From an uncultured Draconibacterium sp. (lineage in GTDB: Bacteria > Bacteroidota > Bacteroidia > Bacteroidales > Prolixibacteraceae): a stretch of DNA of 64,000 bases. Position numbers and translations under genes: made by a program. Positions 43,758 to 52,112 of this stretch are shown here, piece by piece (the first letter of the stretch is position 1; each line of letters opens with the position of its first letter). Location of the stretch: positions 28,844 through 92,843 of the forward strand of contig CANLMQ010000023.1 of NCBI GenBank assembly GCA_947492175.1. The letters run 5' to 3'. Below the pieces are notes generated by a model that saw only the letters and a program-made list of their open reading frames with translations, made no database searches and was not told the DNA's origin.

Positions 43758-44450
43758 ATGCCATATACCAAGTTATTAAAGAAGTGTAAAGATTGTGCTT
43801 GTATGTCTCAGCCGTTTATGAAGCTTACTCATGAGCAGCTTGTTGTGATTAATAAGAACCGGGTTGAGCTTACCTTTAAAAAGGGTGAAACAATAATAAA
43901 ACAAGGGGCTCTTGCAGGACATCTGGTTTATTTGAAAGGTGGTTTGGTTAAGGTATTTCGTGAGTATGCAAACGAAGAATTAATTTTATCGCTGGAAGGC
44001 AGAGGTAGGATGTTGGGAATTCAGGCATTGTTTGGAAAAAATATTTATCCATATTCTGTTTACGCATATAACGATGTTAGTGTGTGCATGCACGATTTGG
44101 GAACAATAAAGTCGTTTACTACTGAAAATGCAGGATTTTCATCACAGCTTTTATCGCATTTAAGTGATGAGGCAATGTTTGCATTTGACAGAACAGCATG
44201 TTTGACATTAAAGCAACTGCACGGAAGATTTGCTGATTTGCTTTTATGTTTGAGCCTGAGAATATATAAACGAAAAGTATTTAAGGTTCCGATCTCGAAA
44301 AAGGAAATGGCCGCTATTACTAATATGTCTCAGGAAAGTTTTTCGAGAGTGGTAAAAGAATTCGTTTCGGAAGGGATTATTGAGATGAAAGGTGGTGAAA
44401 TCAAAATTCTGAACTATGAGAAAGTAAGGCACTTAAGTCATGTTGGTTAG
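43758..44450 (+). CDS. FNR-family transcriptional regulator (first of two)
   Basis: A 230-residue Crp/Fnr protein. An N-terminal Cys cluster (Cys10, Cys13, Cys15) precedes the cyclic-nucleotide-binding-like barrel (about 25-140), a long dimerisation helix and an HTH whose recognition helix reads MSQESFSRVV, giving the E-x-x-S-R code of FNR. The Cys cluster could hold an iron-sulfur or redox site, although the spacing differs from enteric FNR. It lies next to a perfect FNR box and divergent from the rhodanese operon, so it is the leading candidate regulator. Its last 4 bp overlap the 3' end of the convergent second regulator. Confidence 0.9.
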   Translation: MPYTKLLKKCKDCACMSQPFMKLTHEQLVVINKNRVELTFKKGETIIKQGALAGHLVYLKGGLVKVFREYANEELILSLEGRGRMLGIQALFGKNIYPYSVYAYNDVSVCMHDLGTIKSFTTENAGFSSQLLSHLSDEAMFAFDRTACLTLKQLHGRFADLLLCLSLRIYKRKVFKVPISKKEMAAITNMSQESFSRVVKEFVSEGIIEMKGGEIKILNYEKVRHLSHVG

Positions 44451-45139
44451 CCTTTTTGTTTTATTTCCTCCATTTTTTGTTCATTCAAAATAGTAATAAT
44501 ATTTCTCTGCATTTTAATAATTCCGGCATCCTGAAAGTCTTTAAGAATTCGGGAAACACTCTCGCGTGAAGTGCCAATTAAAGCTGCAAGCTCTGCTTTA
44601 GTAAGGTTTAAGTTAAAGGGATTTTCATTATAAACTTCGTTTTTAAAATACATTAAGGTATTTGCCAGTCTTCCGGGAAGTTGTTGTTGTACATTGTTAA
44701 CCAGGCGGTCGAAGTAGTTCATTTGGTCGTTAACAATTGTTGAAATTACACGGCTTGCAAAAGCTCCGTTTTGTTTTAAAAGCTTTGCAAAACATTCAGT
44801 TTCGATAAAACAAACTTCTGATTGAGAGATTGCAATGGCTGAAAAATAATTTTTCTTTTGAGCACTGTTTAAATTTTGAATTCCCAGGTAAGCACCTTTT
44901 TTCGAGATGCTTAAGATGAAGTCTTTTCCACCAATACCCTGTTTTACCAGTTTTATATAACCATCGCGTATATATGTAATATGGCGTGCAGGTGCGCCTT
45001 CCTTAAATATGAGTTCACCCTTTTTAAAACTGGTTTTTAAACAACCTTTTTCCAGTACGCAGAGCTCGTCGTTGCTAAGAATTGATACTTCACTCGATTT
45101 AAAAGTACAGTCAATACAACTATTCCCCAGGATATTCAT
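44447..45139 (-). CDS. FNR-family transcriptional regulator (second of two)
   Basis: A 230-residue Crp/Fnr protein with N-terminal Cys8 and Cys11 (SCIDCTF), further Cys at about 27, 33 and 114, the sensor barrel, and an HTH with TSRESVSRIL, again E-x-x-S-R. Same length and layout as the protein at 43758 but clearly diverged in sequence. Two AATAAAT(A/C)TCACAAT repeats upstream may be its own operators. The two genes converge and overlap by 4 bp at the stops, so their expression may interfere. Confidence 0.9.
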   Translation of the reverse strand: MNILGNSCIDCTFKSSEVSILSNDELCVLEKGCLKTSFKKGELIFKEGAPARHITYIRDGYIKLVKQGIGGKDFILSISKKGAYLGIQNLNSAQKKNYFSAIAISQSEVCFIETECFAKLLKQNGAFASRVISTIVNDQMNYFDRLVNNVQQQLPGRLANTLMYFKNEVYNENPFNLNLTKAELAALIGTSRESVSRILKDFQDAGIIKMQRNIITILNEQKMEEIKQKG

Positions 45140-45159
45140 AATGAATTATTTATGGCATG

Positions 45160-45199
45160 TGTAATAAATATCACAATTATACGAAATAAATCTCACAAT
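45160..45199 (-). promoter_or_regulatory. Repeated CRP/FNR-like motifs upstream of the second regulator
   Basis: Two 15-mers, AATAAATATCACAAT (45163-45177) and AATAAATCTCACAAT (45185-45199), differ by one base and are spaced exactly 22 bp apart, two helical turns. The first is part of TGTAA-N6-TCACA (45160-45175), close to a CRP-type palindrome. Both lie 20-60 bp upstream of the regulator's ATG, suggesting autoregulation. Confidence 0.5.
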
Positions 45200-45347
45200 G
45201 GTTATTGAACCAATGCTCTATAAGTGACGTATACTTGTACAAAAACAGGAAATATGAAACGAGCATGTAAAACATTTACAACGAGGAGAATTATTAAAAC
45301 ACATGCGAGTTCCATACGATACCTTTTAAATAAATAATTTTAATCGT

Positions 45348-45551
45348 ATGAAAAAGACAATTGTATTAATTTGTTATCATTTAGGATTGTGGGGATTTTT
45401 AGGTTTCTGCGCTACACTTATTTTGGGCTTTTTATCGTGCTGTGCTAATTTGCCGTTGAATGTATTTTATATTTTTCTGGCCATTTTTGCAGCCTTGGCC
45501 ATTACAGCAACAACCATTTGTGTTACGCGCGGATGTAAAAAACTACATTAA
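45348..45551 (+). CDS. Small Cys-rich two-helix membrane protein
   Basis: A 67-residue protein with two hydrophobic segments (about 4-30 and 36-58) and six Cys, including an adjacent pair at 31-32. No family is recognised. A start with MKKTI and a basic tail (RGCKKLH) fit a real small membrane protein. It lies in the sulfur island between a regulator and a rhodanese gene, so a link with sulfur or redox handling is possible but unproven. Confidence 0.6.
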   Translation: MKKTIVLICYHLGLWGFLGFCATLILGFLSCCANLPLNVFYIFLAIFAALAITATTICVTRGCKKLH

Positions 45552-45588
45552 CATGTGCTTTCTATGGCACTGTTAAACACACTCAAAG

Positions 45589-45604
45589 AAAGTAACGTTA
45601 CTTT
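45589..45604. repeat. 16-bp perfect palindrome downstream of the 67-aa gene
   Basis: AAAGTAACGTTACTTT is a perfect palindrome without a spacer, 38 bp after the small gene's stop and 48 bp before the end of the convergent rhodanese gene. A palindrome without a loop is a poor terminator, so a protein-binding site is as likely. Confidence 0.45.
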
Positions 45605-45651
45605 GTGTAATACTAATTTTGTGCCTGAATTGAATTGAGTGATATCAGAGT

Positions 45652-46134
45652 TTATTCCGTTTCAATTAGTTTCGGATATTTTTCATGCCAGCCTTTCCAG
45701 CCACCTTCTAACGACAGAACATTGGTATACCCCAGCATTTTTAGCGATTTAGCTGCCAGTGCCGATCGGCTTCCGCTACGGCAGTACAAAACAATGCGAT
45801 CGTCTTTTTTGGGTTTTGGATGTTTGTAGGCTTTCCAGACCTCATCTTTCTCCAGGTGCGATTCAAGAACACCACGTTGCATTAAAAATGCTCCCGGAAT
45901 AAAACCTTCATTGTGTTCTGCTTCTGTACGAATATCGAGCAGTGTAAAATCGTTGGCTCCAACACTTACGGCTTTTACATACATTTTATGAAAATCACCG
46001 ATTGAAATAAGTTCAACCTCTTGTTTTGCAGCAGCAACCATTTCTTTGTAGCTGTTATACACTGCAGTTTCCTGTGCTTTTGCATTTAATGTAAGAACAA
46101 AAGCGAATGTAATAATTGTAAGTATTTTGTACAT
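45652..46134 (-). CDS. Exported single-domain rhodanese
   Basis: A 160-residue protein with a signal peptide (cut after AKAQ, about residue 21) and one rhodanese domain with active loop CRSGSRS (Cys118). It is a paralogue of the lipoprotein at 43000, sharing GDFHKMY/EDFKTMY, IPGA, RGVLE, ALAAKSL and LEGGWKGWHE, but lacks the lipobox and the GGC tail. It lies 43 bp after the MBL-fold hydrolase on the same strand, a pairing reminiscent of sulfur dioxygenase-rhodanese modules, although the hydrolase here is of another subtype. Confidence 0.9.
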   Translation of the reverse strand: MYKILTIITFAFVLTLNAKAQETAVYNSYKEMVAAAKQEVELISIGDFHKMYVKAVSVGANDFTLLDIRTEAEHNEGFIPGAFLMQRGVLESHLEKDEVWKAYKHPKPKKDDRIVLYCRSGSRSALAAKSLKMLGYTNVLSLEGGWKGWHEKYPKLIETE

Positions 46135-46177
46135 ATCAGCTGGTTTTAGATACGCAAAAATAGAAAGAAATTCCCAG

Positions 46178-46906
46178 TCAGTTTAGTTTTCGAATACGAA
46201 CTTCAATGTTCTTCTCATCTTTTAACAATTCTACCAGTTGGTTTGTATCTGTATTCCCGAAGTGGTAGGGATACAAAATTTTGGGATTGAATAATCTGGC
46301 TGCATAAGCGACCATTTCCGGAGTCATGGTATACGGTAAATTCATGGGTAAAAAGGCAATGTCAATATCCTTTAATATTTTCATTTCAGGTATATTTTCG
46401 GTGTCGCCGGCTACATATACTTTTTTATCGCCAAAATGAATCACGTAACCATTTCCTGCACCTTTCGGATGAAACGGATTACCCGGCGAGCGTTCGTGTT
46501 TTATGTTGTATGCAGGAACAGCTTCCACTGTTAATCCGGCAAAAGTTCCCGATTCGCCATTCTTCAAAACAGCGGTTCCCGGGTATTTTTCAGCACAAAT
46601 TTTAGTTAATACAATTTCGGTACTTGCTTTTTTTAGGGCATCAATGGCTTTGCTATCTAAATGGTCGCCATGCTCGTGGGTAATTAAAATTAAATCAGCC
46701 TTGGGCATTTTTGTATAATCGGCATAGTTCGAAACCGGATCGATATGAATTACTTTCCCGTTAAAAGTTATCATCAGGGTTCCGTGCCCGATAAAAGTTA
46801 TTTCCAGGTCTCCTTTTGAGGTTTTAAAGCTGTCTTTTTCAAAATCACCGGCGCTTAAATTTGATGTAAAAAACAGAGCAGAAAACAGGATAATTATATT
46901 TTTCAT
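46178..46906 (-). CDS. Exported metallo-beta-lactamase-fold hydrolase
   Basis: A 242-residue protein with a signal peptide (cut after SNLSA, about residue 19) and the MBL zinc motif THEHGDH (about residues 77-83), plus later AGDTENIPEM and YPYHFGN. The overall pattern is the UlaG-like/beta-lactamase_2 subgroup rather than persulfide dioxygenase (ETHE1) or glyoxalase II. The substrate is unknown. It is the first gene of a two-gene run with a rhodanese, so involvement in sulfur metabolite hydrolysis is a context-based inference. Confidence 0.85.
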   Translation of the reverse strand: MKNIIILFSALFFTSNLSAGDFEKDSFKTSKGDLEITFIGHGTLMITFNGKVIHIDPVSNYADYTKMPKADLILITHEHGDHLDSKAIDALKKASTEIVLTKICAEKYPGTAVLKNGESGTFAGLTVEAVPAYNIKHERSPGNPFHPKGAGNGYVIHFGDKKVYVAGDTENIPEMKILKDIDIAFLPMNLPYTMTPEMVAYAARLFNPKILYPYHFGNTDTNQLVELLKDEKNIEVRIRKLN

Positions 46907-47027
46907 AATATAAGGCTTTAAATTTCACTCTAAGTTAGGTAGAAAATAGAATTTTTGCATCTTTATAAGGTACATACAAATAATCAGATTTATAGTATAA
47001 CTTTTAACTAACTAAAACATTAAACTT

Positions 47028-48977
47028 ATGAAATACATTTTTGCTCTTTTGCTGGTATTTAGCGTGTTTTTTAGCGTATCGGCAAAAGAATACATGGTTC
47101 AGTCTCCAGGCGGAAAAATTGAGATAAATATTACTGTAAACGAAACTGTACATTATTCGGTTTTGCTAAATGGCGACGAAATTATTGCTCCTTCTCCCAT
47201 TTCAATGGAAATCAGCGATGGCGAAATTTGGGGGAAAAACGCAAAAGTAAAAAAGGCAAAAACCACTTCGGTTTCGCAAGAACTTGTGCCGGTAGTACAG
47301 CGGAAATATTCTAAGATACAGGATGAATACAACCAGCTTACCCTTGCGTTTAAAGGTTATGCATTGCAGTTTAGGGCTTACGACGAAGGCGCTGCTTATC
47401 GTTGGGTTTCTGAGAAGAAAGGTGCATATAAGGTGGTAAGCGAGCAGGCTACTTTTGTTTTTCCGGATGATAAAAATATGTGGTTTCCGGAAGAAGAAAG
47501 TATGTTCTCGCACCAGGAAAGAGAATATCTTCGCGAAAAATTATCGGATATCGGTACCGACCGTTTTGGATCGACCGGCATGTTGGTAGATTGTGGAAAC
47601 GGGGTAAAAACTTATATTTCTGAATCGGATTTAATGGATTATGCCGGAATGTACCTGCGGGGCTGTGATGAAAATAAATATGCTTTGGTTGGTAAATTTC
47701 CCGGAGTTGTTTTGGAGGAAAAACAATTAACCGACCGCGATGTAAAACCTGTGAAATATGCTGATTATATTGCCAAATGCAATGGCCCGCGAACATTTCC
47801 GTGGCGAGCAATGCTAATAACAGAAAATGATGCCGATTTAGTGAAAAGTGAGTTGATCTATAAACTGGCTCCCGTACAAAAAATTGAAAATACAGATTGG
47901 ATAAAACCAGGGAAAGTGGCCTGGGACTGGTGGAATGCCAATAATATTTACGGTGTTGACTTTGAGGCGGGAGTAAATACTCAAACCTACAAATATTACA
48001 TCGATTTTGCCTCGAAATATGGTCTGGAATACATTATTCTGGATGAAGGCTGGTATGTTCTTGGCGACATAATGAAGCTGGAAAAAGATATTGATGTTCA
48101 GGAATTGGTGGATTATGGTGCAGCCAAAAATGTAGGTATTATTCTTTGGGTTGTATGGAAAACCCTGGATGATAAATTAGAAGAAGGACTCGACCAGTTT
48201 AAGGAGTGGGGTGTAAAAGGAATAAAAATAGACTTTATGCAGCGCGACGACCAGTGGATGGTAAATTTTTACGAGAAGATTGCTGCAGACTGTGCCAAAC
48301 GCGAATTATTGGTTGATTATCACGGAGCTTATAAACCATCGGGATTGGATCGTGCTTATCCCAATGTAGTTTCGTACGAGGGATTAAAAGGATTGGAGAA
48401 TGCCAAATGGTCGACACTGCCCGATCCGGAGCACAATGTTACTTTGCCTTTTACCCGAATGGTTGCCGGGGCAATGGACTTTACTCCGGGCGCAATGATA
48501 AATGCAAATAAAAAGAATTTTAGTATTGTTTTTACAGAACCCATGAGCCCGGGTACTCGCTGTCACCAGCTGGGAATGTACGTGGTTTTCGAAAGCCCGC
48601 TGCAAATGTTGGCCGATAATCCGTCGAATTATTACCGCGAACCCGAATGTATGGAATTTTTGTCGGTTGTACCATCGGTTTGGGACGATACAAAAGTTCT
48701 GAAGGCTAAAGTTAGCGATTACATAGCTGTAGCGCGCCGGTCAGGCGATACCTGGTATGTTGGAGCTATGACAGACTGGGACCCACGGGAACTGGAACTA
48801 AGCCTCGCTTTTTTAGGCGACGGAAACTATACCATGAAAGTTTGGAAAGACGGTATTAATGCCGATAAACATGCTTCCGATTTTGCACAGGAAGAATTGA
48901 CGGTTACATCGAGTTCAAATGTAAAAGTTAAAATGGCTCCCGGCGGTGGTTGGGTGGCAATTATTACGAAAAAGTAA
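47028..48977 (+). CDS. GH97 glycoside hydrolase, retaining-type residues
   Basis: A 649-residue exported enzyme (signal cut after VSAK, about residue 20). It has the N-terminal GH97 beta-sandwich (about 25-275), TIM barrel (275-560) and C-terminal beta domain. Asp402 in IKIDFMQRDD sits where retaining GH97 alpha-galactosidases have their nucleophile, and Glu451 in SYEGLKG is the probable acid. The inverting SusB type lacks that Asp, so an alpha-galactosidase-like activity is more likely than alpha-glucosidase. The gene is monocistronic, with its own terminator. Confidence 0.88.
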   Translation: MKYIFALLLVFSVFFSVSAKEYMVQSPGGKIEINITVNETVHYSVLLNGDEIIAPSPISMEISDGEIWGKNAKVKKAKTTSVSQELVPVVQRKYSKIQDEYNQLTLAFKGYALQFRAYDEGAAYRWVSEKKGAYKVVSEQATFVFPDDKNMWFPEEESMFSHQEREYLREKLSDIGTDRFGSTGMLVDCGNGVKTYISESDLMDYAGMYLRGCDENKYALVGKFPGVVLEEKQLTDRDVKPVKYADYIAKCNGPRTFPWRAMLITENDADLVKSELIYKLAPVQKIENTDWIKPGKVAWDWWNANNIYGVDFEAGVNTQTYKYYIDFASKYGLEYIILDEGWYVLGDIMKLEKDIDVQELVDYGAAKNVGIILWVVWKTLDDKLEEGLDQFKEWGVKGIKIDFMQRDDQWMVNFYEKIAADCAKRELLVDYHGAYKPSGLDRAYPNVVSYEGLKGLENAKWSTLPDPEHNVTLPFTRMVAGAMDFTPGAMINANKKNFSIVFTEPMSPGTRCHQLGMYVVFESPLQMLADNPSNYYREPECMEFLSVVPSVWDDTKVLKAKVSDYIAVARRSGDTWYVGAMTDWDPRELELSLAFLGDGNYTMKVWKDGINADKHASDFAQEELTVTSSSNVKVKMAPGGGWVAIITKK

Positions 48978-48982
48978 AGCAG

Positions 48983-49018
48983 GAGCGCCACTTAAAATAA
49001 AAGTGGCGCTCTTATTTT
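48983..49018 (+). terminator. Terminator of the GH97 gene
   Basis: GAGCGCCACTT and AAGTGGCGCTC form an 11-bp perfect stem around AAAATAA, followed by TTATTTTT. Confidence 0.92.
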
Positions 49019-49061
49019 TCTCCTGTTTGTTCTTACTATTTCTTTTAAAGTTGGCTAACGT

Positions 49062-50249
49062 TTATTGGCGAAAGGGAATGGTAAAATAAAAAGAGCTGCC
49101 TTTGTTCTCTTCTGATTCGACCCAGATTTTTCCACTCAACATTTCTACATACGATTTACAGATTGAAAGACCAAGCCCGGATCCTTCGTAACCATTCGAT
49201 ATTTTCATATTGGCTTGTACAAAACGGTCAAAAATGGCTTCCTGCCGGTCTTTAGCTATACCCATTCCTGTGTCTTTTACGCAAAACACAAGGTTTGAAC
49301 CTTCTGGCTTATAACTGATTTGTATTTCTCCGTTTTGTGTGAATTTTATTGCATTTTTTATCAGGTTTGAAATGACTGATATAAATTTGGTCCGATCGGT
49401 TTGAACCATGCTTTCACCCCTGGGAATAGAAAGCGTGAGCGTGGTTTGTTTTTTTAAAGCTTCAGGTTTGAAAAAATTGTATTGGTTGTGCAATATTTCG
49501 TTAATATCCAGTTTGGATAAATTCAGAATAACATGACCCGATTCGATGGTTGAAACCTCCATTATGTCATTAACGGTATTTATAAGGCGGTTACAACTTG
49601 TAGCCAGTATTTCTAAATACGAGTTACGTGTTTCCTCCGGCAGATCAGGATCTTGAAGAAGGTCAACAAACCCGATAATGCCGTTCATGGGGGTTCTTAT
49701 CTCGTGACTCATATTGGCTAAAAAAGCTGATTTTAACTTATCGTTTTCTTCTGCTTTCTTTTTTGCCTCCAGTATTGAGTCTTCATATTTTTTCCGGATT
49801 GTAAAGTCGCGGACTACTGATACCAGTGCATTGTTGCCATACCAGCGGATTGAGTTTATTAAAATTTCAACAGGTATTTGTTTTTTGGAAACAAGGCTTT
49901 GTATTGTACATTCAATGGTATTGTTATTTTCGTCGGCTATATTTTTGAATTTTTGGTACAATTTATCGATGGGGCACTTGGACAGAACTACATCAGAATA
50001 GTTATAGCCGCTTATTTGTTGCTGGTTAATTTCCAACATTGTACAGGCCATTTTATTCATAGATAAAAAATCTCCATTTTCGGTATGAATAATAACGGCA
50101 TCAGCCATGCTGGAGAGAATGTTTTCGGAGTTTTTGTAGGCTGACTCCAATTCTTCAAGTTTTTCCTGAAGTTCGGGGTAATAGCTTTTATGAGCTGAAA
50201 ATTCACCAAGCCCAATAATCTTATTTCTTTCTTTTTCCCAGTTTCTCAT
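49062..50249 (-). CDS. PAS-domain sensor histidine kinase
   Basis: A 395-residue soluble kinase. A coiled-coil N-terminus leads into one PAS domain (about 40-150), then a HisKA with SHEIRTPMNG (phospho-accepting His) and HATPase with NLIKNAIKF (N box), KDTGMGIA (G1) and GSGLGLSI (G2). No transmembrane segment or receiver domain is present, so it is a cytosolic orphan kinase. The ATG at 50249 is preferred over an in-frame GTG at 50279. No response regulator lies nearby, so the partner is unknown. Confidence 0.9.
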   Translation of the reverse strand: MRNWEKERNKIIGLGEFSAHKSYYPELQEKLEELESAYKNSENILSSMADAVIIHTENGDFLSMNKMACTMLEINQQQISGYNYSDVVLSKCPIDKLYQKFKNIADENNNTIECTIQSLVSKKQIPVEILINSIRWYGNNALVSVVRDFTIRKKYEDSILEAKKKAEENDKLKSAFLANMSHEIRTPMNGIIGFVDLLQDPDLPEETRNSYLEILATSCNRLINTVNDIMEVSTIESGHVILNLSKLDINEILHNQYNFFKPEALKKQTTLTLSIPRGESMVQTDRTKFISVISNLIKNAIKFTQNGEIQISYKPEGSNLVFCVKDTGMGIAKDRQEAIFDRFVQANMKISNGYEGSGLGLSICKSYVEMLSGKIWVESEENKGSSFYFTIPFRQ

Positions 50250-50367
50250 GTGTTTATAAGAAATTGTTTTTAGTAACACATGCCTTTTCGGTGTATACAG
50301 TCAGACAGAGAACTTTTATCGGAGAATCATTCTCCCGGGGGGATGAATATGTACATGTCTTTTTCAT

Positions 50368-51540
50368 TTAAAAGGCTTCTTTGTAAATTCGTTGCAAATC
50401 ATCGGTATTTGGAGACACCGGGTTGGTTGCGTTACACGGATCGTTAATTGCTTTTTTTGCCAAAGCCGGTATAACATCGGAAGTTACTCCATTGCTGCTA
50501 AGCGAAGAAAAAATACCCAGTTTTTTATTAAAAGAAATAAGGTATTCGATAAGCTTGTTTTTTACCTGATTTGAAGAAAGGCCGGCAACGGGCAGGTTCA
50601 ATGTTTCGGAAATTGTTTTGTATTTTTCGCTTGCGGCATTAAAATTATAGTTTACAACGTGAGGCAATAATATGGCATTGCATTCTCCGTGTGGCAAATC
50701 CAAATAACCGCCAAGACTATGCGCCAAAGCATGAACACAACCCAGGCTTGCATTCGAAAAAGCAATACCGGCATAAAGACTTCCGAGCATTACTTTGGTT
50801 CGCGATTCCAGGTTGTGGGGTGCAGCAACAGTATTATAAAGCTCGCCGTGAATTAATCGGATTGCTTCGAGTGCAAATAAGTCGGTTGTTGCTGAGCTGG
50901 CATTCGAAACAAAGGCTTCAAAAGCATGGCTCAAAGCATCAATTCCGGTACATGCAGTTAACATGCTATCCATGGTTGTTAACGTAACCGGGTCAACAAG
51001 GGCAATATCCGAAATCAGGGCCTTACTGATGATCGCCATCTTATAGCGCTCTTGAATTTTGTTGATTATTGCAAATTGCGATACATCGGCAGACGATCCT
51101 CCGGTTGTGGGAATACTAACCAAAGGAGGCATTGGATTCTCAATTTTATCTACACCTTCAAACGCAGAAATAGCCTTGTGATTGGTTGAAACAATCCCGA
51201 TTCCTTTGGCACAATCAATTACACTTCCCCCGCCAATCGCTAAAATCATATTGCATTTGTTTTCCAAATACAACTCAGAACCGTTCATTACCTCGTAATC
51301 CCGCGGATTTGGCGTAACGGATGAATAAACGACATATTCAATCCCTTCTTTAAGCAGCAATTCTTCAATTTCCTTAACCCAATGCATGCTTCTTAACTTG
51401 TTGTCGGTTACCAGAAATAACTTTTTAACACCAAGTTTTTTACAGAATCGGGCGGTTGTGAAACGAGCGTCGGGTCCGAATAAATGCTCCGGTGTAACAA
51501 ATTTGCGTAATTGAAGAAGGGTGTCTTTTTTCTTAACCAT
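50368..51540 (-). CDS. Iron-containing alcohol dehydrogenase
   Basis: A 390-residue group III alcohol dehydrogenase. GGGSVIDCAKG is the NAD-binding signature, TTGGSSADVSQFA and the metal-site region IDALSHAFEAF, CVHALAHSLGG, LPHGECNAILLP contain the Asp/His ligands. Such enzymes reduce aldehydes or oxidise short alcohols or diols. The ATG at 51540 places the usual family start; upstream in-frame starts at 51570 (ATG) and 51579 (TTG) are less likely. It is monocistronic; the substrate cannot be told. Confidence 0.9.
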   Translation of the reverse strand: MVKKKDTLLQLRKFVTPEHLFGPDARFTTARFCKKLGVKKLFLVTDNKLRSMHWVKEIEELLLKEGIEYVVYSSVTPNPRDYEVMNGSELYLENKCNMILAIGGGSVIDCAKGIGIVSTNHKAISAFEGVDKIENPMPPLVSIPTTGGSSADVSQFAIINKIQERYKMAIISKALISDIALVDPVTLTTMDSMLTACTGIDALSHAFEAFVSNASSATTDLFALEAIRLIHGELYNTVAAPHNLESRTKVMLGSLYAGIAFSNASLGCVHALAHSLGGYLDLPHGECNAILLPHVVNYNFNAASEKYKTISETLNLPVAGLSSNQVKNKLIEYLISFNKKLGIFSSLSSNGVTSDVIPALAKKAINDPCNATNPVSPNTDDLQRIYKEAF

Positions 51541-52112
51541 ACTTTTAAAATATAGGTTTGACTTTGGCATCCATTTCAACTTCTTTCAGAAGGTTTTTTT
51601 ATTTTGCAGCATCTGAAAGACTGCGTTAAATGTAAGGAATTTCTTTATTATACTTATGAAGATTGTATAAGACCGTATTTGGATAGAATTTTTTGTTCAG
51701 CATTAAACTGAATTTCAAAGGGAACGAGAATTCCCTGGTCTGGTTTCAAATAGTGATTCCGTGCGATTAGATGGCCTTTGGCTAACATAAGATGAAAGCT
51801 ATCTGATATAAGATGGTCATGCTACCCTGTCGGATAAGCAATGTCTTTTAGAAGGGAAAGACAATCTTTTGTAAGATGGGGATGATCTTATGTAAGACAA
51901 TGATGAAAAACAAGAAGATGATTATGATCTTGAAAAAGATAATGATTCTACCCGATCAGATAGCTTTTCGCTGACGTAAGATGATCGCACTCTTTTGGAA
52001 GATAAAGAACCTACCTTGAATGATAATGATTGGTTTGTGTCGGTAGGTCAGGCAAGATAATAAGGATGCCATCGCTTTTAATCAGGCGATGGCATCCTTG
52101 TCTTATTGCAGG
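51541..52112. other. Gene-free region with degenerate TAAGATG repeats
   Basis: A 572-bp gap. Between 51788 and 51983, TAAGATG occurs four times exactly (51788, 51809, 51872 and 51977), with near matches at 51835 (TAAGCAA), 51893 (TAAGACA) and 51913 (GAAGATG), amid GAT/ATC-rich sequence such as GATGATCTTATG. Spacing is irregular. No ORF fits the repeats. A strong hairpin at 52064-52097 ends the stretch. Confidence 0.5.
52064..52100. terminator. Long perfect hairpin, terminator of the M56 gene
   Basis: GGATGCCATCGC and GCGATGGCATCC pair over 12 bp around a 10-nt loop. T-rich sequence follows on both strands (TTATTATCTTG on the minus strand). It lies 13 bp beyond the M56 gene's stop. Confidence 0.88.

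Noticed and set aside
46178..46906. Persulfide dioxygenase (ETHE1-like) next to a rhodanese
   Set aside because: The MBL motifs follow the UlaG-like subgroup, and the extra conserved residues of persulfide dioxygenases were not seen.
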